NCBI RefSeq assembly: GCF_003115855.1
Contig: NZ_KZ819074.1
Location: 265,594 to 329,593, forward strand
Reading direction: 5' to 3'
DNA length: 64,000 nt
From: Brenneria corticis
Lineage (GTDB): Bacteria; Pseudomonadota; Gammaproteobacteria; Enterobacterales; Enterobacteriaceae
In this document: piece after piece, positions 51,583 to 58,005 of the stretch
How the letters are laid out: the number at the start of each line of letters is the position of its first letter
Numbering within the stretch: the first letter of the stretch is position 1
Program-made: the position numbers and the translations under genes
Notes under the pieces: generated by a model
What the model saw: the letters and a program-made list of their open reading frames with translations, nothing else
What the model was told of the DNA's origin: nothing
The model's database searches: none

Positions 51583-52841
51583 ATGCCTCTGACTGATACC
51601 GCCATCCGCAACGCCAAGCCACTCGATAAACCTTACAAACTCAGCGACGCGCAGGGCTTATACCTGCTGATCAAACCTAACGGTTCCAAGCTCTGGCATC
51701 TTAAGTACCGCTTCGGCGGAAAGGAGAAAAAGCTGGCGTTTGGCGCTTATCCCACCGTCACGCTGGCAAATGCCCGTAAGCTACGCGAGGAAGCCCGTGC
51801 GGTACTCAGTGCAGGTGCCGATCCCGGCGTAAAAAAACAGCAGGACAAGCAGGCGAGAAAAAACGGCAATACCTTTGAAGAGATCGCCCGCAAGTGGGTG
51901 GCGGGTAATATCCGTTGGACTGAAGCCCATGCCGCCAAAGCCCTGCGCTCGCTGGAACTGCACGTCTTTCCGCTGATCGGTAAATTCCCCGTTACCGACC
52001 TGAAAACGGCCGATCTGCTAATCCCGCTGCGGGTGGCGGAGAGAAAAGGCAATCTGGAAACCGCCGCACGAATACAGCAGCGCACCACGGCGATCATACG
52101 CTATGCAGTGCAGGAGGGACTGATTGCCAGCAACCCCGCCAACGATCTGGCCGGAGCCATTGCGCCGCCGCCCAAAAACCACTACCCCGCCCTGCCGCTG
52201 GAAAAACTGCCGGAGATTCTGGAACGGATCGAAGGCTATTCCGGCAGATTATTAACCCGGCTGGCAGTGCAGCTTAATCTGCTGATCTTTATTCGCTCCA
52301 GTGAGTTACGTTTTGCCCGCTGGACGGAGATCGATCTGGATAACGCAATGTGGACCATCCCCGCGCAGCGGGAGCCCATTTCGGGCGTGCGTTATTCAGA
52401 GCGCGGCGCGAAGATGAAAACGCCACATCTGGTGCCGTTGTCAACGCAGGCGGTAACAGTGCTGAAGCAGCTAAAACTGCTGTCCGGTAGCAGTGAGTTG
52501 CTGTTTCCCGGCGACCACGACTCGCGCAAACCGATGAGCGAAAACACCATCAACAAGGCGCTGCGCACGATGGACTATGACACGCAGGTGGACGTTTGCG
52601 GTCATGGTTTCCGCACGATGGCCTGTAGCGCGTTGATTGAATCAGGCCGCTGGTCAAAAGATGCAGTGGAGCGCAGATGAGCCATCAAGAGCGTAACCAC
52701 GTTCGCGCTGCCTATATCCACAAGGCGGAGCACCTCGACGAACGCACACAGATGATGCAATGGTGGTCGGACTATCTCGACGCCTGTCGGCAGAAACTCA
52801 TACCGGCTTACCGTTTTGAGAGACATATTCAGGTTGCCTAA
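51583..52841 (+). pseudogene. int: P4-type tyrosine integrase, frameshifted
   Basis: A P4-family integrase that begins at ATG 51583 (LTDTAIRNAKPLDKPYKL start, DUF4102 domain), followed by core-binding and catalytic domains. The first catalytic Arg is in RSSELRFARW and the HxxR is in GHGFRTMACSALIE. The frame ends at 52680 after KDAVERR. The rest continues in the next frame from 52677 to 52841 and contains AAYIHKAEHL, whose Tyr is the nucleophile. So one indel near 52670-52680 cuts off the catalytic Tyr. The main frame alone codes 365 residues. It lies 163 bases after the tRNA in the usual orientation. A sequencing error is the main alternative. Confidence 0.85.
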
Positions 52842-52863
52842 GCCCATGACTGATTGACGCCGA

Positions 52864-52898
52864 AAAGCAGATCTTTGCGCCAGTGGATCTGCTTTTTA
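52864..52898 (+). terminator. Terminator after the integrase
   Basis: Nine-base arms AAGCAGATC and GATCTGCTT around a 12-base loop, followed by TTTATTT. Confidence 0.8.
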
Positions 52899-53071
52899 TT
52901 TGCACCAGTTCACTGACGCCGGAAAATCGCAGGACTGCACCAGATTCCCCGTCGAACGAACATAGAACAGCGCCAATCACGGCTTTTTTAGCCCTTTGGC
53001 CCTTTCCGGTTTGGCGCTGTTACCCTTAGCTTTCCTTTACCCTTTAGGCCTTTTCCCTTTCGCTGCACCAG
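52877..53071. repeat. TGCRCCAG repeat cluster, left (4 copies)
   Basis: TGCGCCAG at 52877-52884 and TGCACCAG at 52901-52908, 52936-52943 and 53064-53071, all in the same orientation. Their inverse forms a second cluster right of the recombinase gene. They could be protein-binding arm sites or iterons. Confidence 0.55.
52966..53021. repeat. 11-bp inverted repeat with CCCTTT-rich loop
   Basis: AACAGCGCCAA and TTGGCGCTGTT enclose 34 bases. The loop and following sequence to about 53060 are rich in CCCTTT and CCTTTA steps. Confidence 0.55.
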
Positions 53072-53092
53072 ATACAAGAATTATCCATCGTT

Positions 53093-53974
53093 TCAACGCC
53101 CATAAACCTGCGCCACATAACGCCCGCGCCCATCGCCGTGGCCCAGATCCATCGCCGTCAGCGCCAGCGCCTCTTTTTCACTGAACCCCTGCGTCAGATA
53201 ATAGCGGATGGCATCCTGCGCCCAGGCGTAGCGCAGTGAATGCGGGGAATATGCGCCGGTCAAGCCGATACGCGACGCCTGACCGTGCCAATATTTCATC
53301 GCGCTTTTCAGGTCGGGCTTATCAAGCAGCCTGCTGTTGCGTTGTTCCGCCACAGCCAGCGCATTTTCCAGCGCTTTTCTGACTGCGCCAGCGTCCAAAA
53401 TCACCGTCTCGCGAGACCGCCCGCCTTTAGTGCCAAACACCACGGTCAGCCGGGATTCACCGCGATCCAGCGCCTGTTTCCATGTCCTAAGCGATTGCGC
53501 ACACTGCACTGCTTCCTGAGAGCGCAATCCCATCAACCTTGATAGTTCCAACGCCGCCGCTATTCCCGCGTCTTTTGCGCGAGCGGTTTCCAGCACCTGC
53601 TGATAATGCTCCGCCGTTATAGCCTGCCGAGTACCATTACGGGATGCGCCGGATAAGCCGAGAGATTTATTGGACAGCCGTTCACTGGCTGCTAACCGAT
53701 CACGCCCTGCTTGCTTCAGCAGACAGCGGATCGCCGCCATTTCGTTTTGCAGGCTACGTTTCGTTATGCCCTGTTCCTGCCGCCCACGAATGTAATTCTC
53801 AATATGTCGGGCTTTCAGTTGCTCCACCCGCCGGATCTGCATATTTTGCGCCACCACCAGACGGCCACAAAAGCGCTGCGCCAGCCTAATACGGTCGTGA
53901 ACGGTTTTATGGCTGCCGCCCGCCTGCCGCGCCAGCGTTTTCATTTGCTGCTCCAGAAAACTCATTTTTTGCAT
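53093..53974 (-). CDS. Tyrosine recombinase-like integrase domain protein
   Basis: A 293-residue protein of the group annotated as integrase-domain-containing (Integrase_1 type), common on enterobacterial islands. The N-terminal SAM-like domain covers about 1-110. The catalytic part has Arg in MGLRSQEAV, HxxR in SPHSLRYAWA, and a final LGHGDGRGRYVAQVYGR with the His and Tyr. The catalytic set looks complete. ATG at 53974 follows AAAGGGG. It faces the frameshifted integrase and has repeat clusters on both sides. The DNA site it acts on is unknown. Confidence 0.82.
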   Translation of the reverse strand: MQKMSFLEQQMKTLARQAGGSHKTVHDRIRLAQRFCGRLVVAQNMQIRRVEQLKARHIENYIRGRQEQGITKRSLQNEMAAIRCLLKQAGRDRLAASERLSNKSLGLSGASRNGTRQAITAEHYQQVLETARAKDAGIAAALELSRLMGLRSQEAVQCAQSLRTWKQALDRGESRLTVVFGTKGGRSRETVILDAGAVRKALENALAVAEQRNSRLLDKPDLKSAMKYWHGQASRIGLTGAYSPHSLRYAWAQDAIRYYLTQGFSEKEALALTAMDLGHGDGRGRYVAQVYGR

Positions 53975-54249
53975 TTTCCCCTTTCATGATTGCCGCAACT
54001 CCAAAATCTGATACAACTTTTCCCCGGCGCGTAGGCCGATAGCCCTGAATGATGGGTCGGGCTGCGAACGATACCTGAGCGCCGGGGCGGCAGCCGTTGA
54101 GGTATTGCGGGGCTTCGGTTGTGCTCTCTGAGCAGCCGCCCGCTTGCGCGGGTTATCCCCCGGATCGTCCTGATCCCCCTCCGGTATCGGTTCAAGTTCT
54201 CCTGTGAGTGAAAGTGGGTGGAATCACGGTGTCAGAATCCCGCCATGCG

Positions 54250-54368
54250 TTGGCGCAGTTGAATTCTCTGGTGCAGTCAAAAGGCGTTGGTGCGTCACTT
54301 TCCCGCTTAGCGCGGTTAAAGTGACGCACTGGACTGGCGCAGTGATTGAAAATTTAATTCTGGTGCAG
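54250..54368. repeat. CTGGYGCAG repeat cluster, right (4 copies)
   Basis: TTGGCGCAG at 54250-54258, CTGGTGCAG at 54268-54276, CTGGCGCAG at 54334-54342 and CTGGTGCAG at 54360-54368. All are the inverse of the left-cluster motif. Confidence 0.55.
54290..54329. repeat. Hairpin inside the right repeat cluster
   Basis: Twelve-base perfect arms GTGCGTCACTTT and AAAGTGACGCAC with a 16-base loop that can pair further (CCGC with GCGG). Two CTGGYGCAG copies lie on each side. Confidence 0.75.
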
Positions 54369-54732
54369 CATTGCTGTCACGCGGCAGCAAAGGCTGACCG
54401 CAGCCCGTCACGCCGTTTATAGATTGGAGCAGAGAGTGAAGGATGACCTTAACCATCGGTAGGATGGCCCGGCGGTTTGCAAAGGTAGCCGCCGGTAAGG
54501 GATGACCATCCTGATTCATCAGGCGCTTCTCTCAGGCCGTGAAGCATTTTGTGCAGGCGAAAACTTACACCCGTGGCAACAAGACAGAAAGGGAAAACTG
54601 TTTTTTGCTTTTATAGAGTTGTTCGTTGATTTTTTAGTCACTTTATGAATGACAAGCTGCCACGCTTCGCTTGCTTTCTCCCGCCCTGTTATCCGCGTTC
54701 GCCGATAACGGGACGGGAGAGATTGTTTTACT

Positions 54733-54957
54733 TTAGTGCTCCTCTGGCTTGCGGTAACGGGAAGGCCAGATTTCCGCAGGCGCAACACCCAATGCTTCCG
54801 CCGCAATCAGCCGTTCTCCCTTGGGCCAGTGTTTTGTCAGCGCATTCGCCAGCGTGGAAGAAGCCAGCCCTGCGTTACGCGAAACCGCCGCCAGCCACGT
54901 TCCCCGCTTTTTCAGCGCCGCAATAATATCGGCGGGATGCCAGTCCTGTTGATTCAT
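54733..54957 (-). CDS. Ner/Nlp-family winged-helix DNA-binding protein
   Basis: A 74-residue protein of the phage Mu Ner / SfsB (Nlp) family. The start NQQDWHPADIIAALKKRGTWLA and the helix-turn-helix NAGLASSTLANALTKHWPKGERLIAAEALG are typical, as is the ending PAEIWPSRY. It probably controls island genes. Its start overlaps the stop of the 153-residue gene as ATGA, so the two are coupled. Confidence 0.85.
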   Translation of the reverse strand: MNQQDWHPADIIAALKKRGTWLAAVSRNAGLASSTLANALTKHWPKGERLIAAEALGVAPAEIWPSRYRKPEEH

Positions 54958-55415
54958 ACCGCCTCCTCATTAATACATTTCACACCATCCGCTGTACGTA
55001 TCCAGCGCGGGGCTTTCAGTTCAGCAGCAAAGTAATCAACCAGTTCCGCTAAGAGCCAGCGCAATTGTTCTTCCGCTTGTGGCGGAAACATCCGGCAAAG
55101 CAGAAGCTGAGTCAGGGTAAAACAGTAATCGCAAAGCGTATCCGCATCAGGGGTAAAACGAGGAGAGTTTGTGGGCAAGGTATCAACGGTCAGGCTGTCT
55201 ATCAGGTGAGGCGGGATAGGATCGCGCAGGCCCGGTTTCAGCAGCGCAAGACCGGCGGCAAGCCGACCGCAGAGAGCCATCTTCAGCGCCAGATCGTAGC
55301 TTTCCGCCTGAGTATCTGCGCACTTTTCACAATGATCGGCCAGTACGGTGAAATCCGTGGCGGCGCTGAAAGGAACGGTAAGTAACGGGTGAGTCTGGTT
55401 GAGGGTTGTAGCCAT
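54954..55415 (-). CDS. P4-like island protein, unknown function
   Basis: A 153-residue cytoplasmic protein rich in Leu and Ala with several cysteines (HCEKCADT, LCGRL, LCDYC, LLCRMF). I do not recognise a domain. It is the first gene behind the CI-RNA leader, in the slot taken in phage P4 by the small genes at the head of the replication operon. TGGAGG lies nine bases before the ATG at 55415. Confidence 0.65.
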   Translation of the reverse strand: MATTLNQTHPLLTVPFSAATDFTVLADHCEKCADTQAESYDLALKMALCGRLAAGLALLKPGLRDPIPPHLIDSLTVDTLPTNSPRFTPDADTLCDYCFTLTQLLLCRMFPPQAEEQLRWLLAELVDYFAAELKAPRWIRTADGVKCINEEAV

Positions 55416-55456
55416 AATGGCAGCCTCCAGTGAGAAGTTAACTTATAACCACCACC

Positions 55457-55473
55457 AGAGGTTCCAATCTCAG
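55457..55473 (-). promoter_or_regulatory. seqC-like target of the antisense RNA
   Basis: GAGATTGGAACCTC (minus strand) is complementary in its core to the TTCCAAC of the CI-like RNA. In P4 the equivalent site lies between cI and the first genes. Confidence 0.55.
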
Positions 55474-55476
55474 GGT

Positions 55477-55551
55477 GGTGGACTGAACGGGGTTGGAACT
55501 ACCGGCCTCACTGAAACCGGCGCACCTTGCGGTGCCCCCGCCCAGCCCACC
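55477..55551 (-). ncRNA. CI/C4-type antisense immunity RNA
   Basis: Read on the minus strand, the ends GGTGGGCTG and CAGTCCACC close a ~75-nt structure. It contains an inner hairpin (GCACCGCAAGGTGC), GGCC-rich arms and the exposed seqB-like GTTCCAACCCC. Flanking GATTGGAACC sites on both sides are its likely targets. This is the layout of P4 CI RNA and phage P1/P7 C4 RNA, which end leader transcription prematurely to keep replication genes silent. Confidence 0.75.
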
Positions 55552-55581
55552 ATAATTAGGGTGTAGCTAAACGCGCGACAT

Positions 55582-55603
55582 AAAAAAAGACGCGTTGGCG
55601 TCT
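55582..55603 (-). terminator. Leader terminator in the immunity region
   Basis: On the minus strand AGACGC and GCGTCT arms around CAAC are followed by TTTTTT. It lies between the seqA-like site and the CI-like RNA. Confidence 0.75.
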
Positions 55604-55622
55604 CGTCGCCAGTGAGGTTCAT

Positions 55623-55643
55623 CGGGGTTCCAATCCCGGCACC
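55623..55643 (-). promoter_or_regulatory. seqA-like target of the antisense RNA
   Basis: GCCGGGATTGGAACCCC on the minus strand, upstream of the terminator, pairs with the seqB-like element of the antisense RNA over about 11 of 12 bases. Confidence 0.55.
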
Positions 55644-55676
55644 TGATTTTGCAGGTACGGGTAAAAGATATCGCGA

Positions 55677-55898
55677 TCAATAATTGACAGCAAGAAATTT
55701 TACATCCAGCGGAGGTTGCAAACCACATTGACCATAATCTGATCTGCCATGTTTATAAAAATACCCGGAAACTGTCGACTTACCTGAGCCGTTTTGTCCA
55801 TAGATAAGAGTGACATACTTCCTCAAATCAAACTCTACTGGTTTTTCGCCCTGGTAGCTGCGAGCGCCGTGGATAGAGAGATAGTCATGCTGTACCCG
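55677..55898 (-). pseudogene. Fragment of AAA ATPase (PrrC/RloC-like N-terminus)
   Basis: About 70 codons with no start. The translated stretch includes SIHGARSYQGEKPVEFDL and a complete Walker A in TLIYGQNGSGKST, followed by SGYFYKHG and a stop at 55677. This is the N-terminal nucleotide site of large AAA_13-type ATPases such as the anticodon nucleases PrrC and RloC, which are many hundred residues long. The upstream side runs into a dispersed repeat and an in-frame stop; the downstream side stops near the immunity region. It is a decayed defence gene. Confidence 0.75.
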
Positions 55899-55958
55899 TC
55901 ATACTTCAAGCTGCAGGTGCGTTGGCTACGCTCAGTCACCCGAATCACTTACTTGAGG
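55887..55958. repeat. Dispersed enterobacterial repeat
   Basis: The sequence from CTGTACCCGTCATACTTC to CACTTACTTGAGG resembles a short palindromic repeat found in many copies in Yersinia, Photorhabdus and related genomes (recalled, not searched). It abuts the broken end of the ATPase fragment. Confidence 0.5.
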
Positions 55959-55986
55959 TATGCCCTATGCCCTATGCCCTATGCCC
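55959..55986. repeat. TATGCCC heptamer, four tandem copies
   Basis: Four perfect copies of a 7-base unit directly after the dispersed repeat. It may vary by slippage. Confidence 0.85.
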
Positions 55987-56069
55987 TACAACAAGCCGAT
56001 TGGCTGACAGTTGCTGCCCGATACATTCAAAAATTATAATCATATTATAATAGCTACTGACATCATCAT

Positions 56070-56093
56070 CCTTGTATTCCATGTTATACAAGG
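56070..56093. promoter_or_regulatory. Inverted repeat, likely AbiEi operator
   Basis: Eight-base perfect arms CCTTGTAT and ATACAAGG around eight bases, 48 bases before abiEi. AbiEi antitoxins repress their own operon by binding inverted repeats. Confidence 0.6.
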
Positions 56094-56141
56094 AGTATGA
56101 TAAATTCACATATAAATTAAAACGTCAGTACAGGATAATAA

Positions 56142-56759
56142 ATGTCCGTTGCCGCCCTGGCCCGCCAGCGGGTACACCGCATGAAGCGTGGTGTACCATT
56201 TTCCATCAGCGGATTTTATTCGCTGGGAAGCCGTGCGTCGGTGCAACAGGCAATGAGTCGTCTGGTAAAAGAAGGTCTGCTGGTCCGGGTTGAGCGCGGT
56301 TTCTACTCACGGCCGAAACCGTTGAGGAACATCCCCTCTGTTAAGGTTGTTGCCAGCGCCAATGATGTTGCCGCAGCATGGGCAAAAGAACGCGGCTACA
56401 AAATCGCCCTTCAGGGACTGGAAGCCGCTTACCGGTTGGGGCTGCAAACGCAGGCTCCGGTTAAACGCATCTACTGGTCCAACGGTCCTACGCGAGAATT
56501 CCGTGTCGGCAATGAGTTAGTACGGATCCAGCATAAATCAGCAAGCCGGTTACGTTGGCTGAACCGGCCTGAAGGAGAGTTGATGCGCGGTTTGCTGAGT
56601 CTGAATCAGGAACATACCCTCCCGGAAACGCTGAAGAATGCTTTCCATCGGCTGAGCATCCCGTCCGCTAAAGCGCGACAGATTGCCGGAAAATTAATGA
56701 ATGAGCCTGCGCTTCATGCGTGGCGCTTGCAGCTTATGACGCTGCAAAAGGCGCTCTGA
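56142..56759 (+). CDS. abiEi: AbiEi-like type IV antitoxin / repressor
   Basis: A 205-residue protein with an N-terminal winged helix (residues 1-60: VHRMKRGVPFSISGFYSLGSR, VQQAMSRLVKEGLLVRVERGFYSRP) and a C-terminal antitoxin domain, as in AbiEi and DUF6088 proteins. It should repress the operon and counter the toxin. AGGA precedes the ATG. Its stop overlaps the toxin start (TGATG). Confidence 0.85.
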   Translation: MSVAALARQRVHRMKRGVPFSISGFYSLGSRASVQQAMSRLVKEGLLVRVERGFYSRPKPLRNIPSVKVVASANDVAAAWAKERGYKIALQGLEAAYRLGLQTQAPVKRIYWSNGPTREFRVGNELVRIQHKSASRLRWLNRPEGELMRGLLSLNQEHTLPETLKNAFHRLSIPSAKARQIAGKLMNEPALHAWRLQLMTLQKAL

Positions 56760-57826
56760 TGAACATTTTCGATTATTATCGGAGCGCATCACAACGCCGC
56801 GAGCTTCAGGAAATCCTCTCTTACGCTGCACAGCAGCATCCCTCCGGGCTGGGAGCCAGCTTTCTGGAAAAGGATCTCTGGGTAACGGAGATCCTTCGGC
56901 TGCTTTTTAATAAGGATCTGCTGGGTGGTTTATCTGTCGCGTTTAAAGGCGGAACGGCGTTAAGCAAATGCTGGAACGTGATCGAGCGCTTTTCTGAAGA
57001 TATCGATCTTTCTGTTCACTGGGCAGATCTGGCGGGTCACTCAGAAGAGGAAGAACAACAGGCTTGGGAGCAAAGCACGCGGAATAACAGCCAAAATCGT
57101 CGGTTCAGAGAGCAGCAGCAAGCTCGCTTAACAGAATGGACAAGAGCTCTGGTAGAACGGCTAAATCAACGCCTTCAGGTTTATGAAATTCCGGGCCTTG
57201 AAGCAGAAATAGAACCCGACAGCGGCGGTGAAAAAGTAGATATCTATTTTCCACGGGTGAAGGAAGATAGTATGGCTTATCAACGCGATCATATTCTGCT
57301 GGAATTTGGCGGGCGAAATCGTGGTAAACCAACCGATCTGATGCCTGTAGTGAGCTACCTGTCCGCGATTGTAGGAATGGATGCACTTCAGCTACCCACC
57401 GCGACCGTAAATGCTTATGACACCGGTTATATTCTTTGGGAAAAACTAACGGCGCTGCACCAGTTCTGTACGCAAACCAGAGCACCAAACCCGGAGCGGC
57501 TGGCGCGCCACTGGTACGATGTGGATTGTCTGCTGCGTAATGATTTCGCCAGTCCGTATGAAACGCTGGAGGCAATGCATGATGTGGTTGAGATGAAGCA
57601 ACGCCGCTGGTTTGTTCCGGGCGTTGATTTTACTCAGGTCACTGTCGGAAAATTGCTTCTGGTGCCTGATGACGCTAAACGGTTCGCAGCAATCTTAGGG
57701 GATCACCAGACGGCTGTTGAAGGTGGGATGTTTTTTCGTCAACCTGATGGATTTGCTGAAATTGCTAACCGTCTTCGCCATGTTCAGGATGAAATCAATT
57801 ATTTTATGCGAGATTCGCGGACGTAA
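56759..57826 (+). CDS. abiEii: AbiEii-family nucleotidyltransferase toxin
   Basis: A 355-residue nucleotidyltransferase of the AbiEii/AbiGii group. The active site reads FKGGTALSKCW then RFSEDIDLSV, with the GG-K and DxD residues of the family, followed by KVDIYFPRV and a conserved LLEFGGRNRG. Such toxins block growth during phage attack by modifying tRNA or other targets using nucleotides. It is translationally coupled to abiEi. The target here is not known. Confidence 0.9.
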   Translation: MNIFDYYRSASQRRELQEILSYAAQQHPSGLGASFLEKDLWVTEILRLLFNKDLLGGLSVAFKGGTALSKCWNVIERFSEDIDLSVHWADLAGHSEEEEQQAWEQSTRNNSQNRRFREQQQARLTEWTRALVERLNQRLQVYEIPGLEAEIEPDSGGEKVDIYFPRVKEDSMAYQRDHILLEFGGRNRGKPTDLMPVVSYLSAIVGMDALQLPTATVNAYDTGYILWEKLTALHQFCTQTRAPNPERLARHWYDVDCLLRNDFASPYETLEAMHDVVEMKQRRWFVPGVDFTQVTVGKLLLVPDDAKRFAAILGDHQTAVEGGMFFRQPDGFAEIANRLRHVQDEINYFMRDSRT

Positions 57827-58005
57827 CCTCTCATCTTCAGTTCCCCTGCCGTATGGCATAATCCTGCTGAATAATGCGTTTTTTATGCTTGTACTCCAGC
57901 CCAGTCGCGCTATGATTTTACGATCTATCTTCCAGTTTTATGCTTGCCGCCTTTGCCGATGGTAGAATAATGCCGGGAAGCGTCATCAGCGATTAAGGGC
58001 ACGGA

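Larger units (their letters stand above)
53990..54732. other. 743-bp stretch without a supported gene
   Basis: Short overlapping frames occur on both strands but none has a ribosome site plus recognisable product. The stretch holds the right CTGGYGCAG cluster and a 12-bp-arm hairpin (see separate entries), so it may be a recombination or replication site. Confidence 0.5.

Noticed and set aside
53962..54195. 77-codon minus-strand frame upstream of the recombinase
   Set aside because: Arg-rich with no ribosome site or known motif; it overlaps the start region of the recombinase gene.
54519..54806. 95-codon minus-strand frame resembling phage Ash-type proteins
   Set aside because: It overlaps the better supported Ner-like gene in another frame and I could not confirm the resemblance.
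55959..55986. Tandem repeat as a possible CRISPR
   Set aside because: The units are 7 bases and contiguous, with no spacers and no cas genes nearby.
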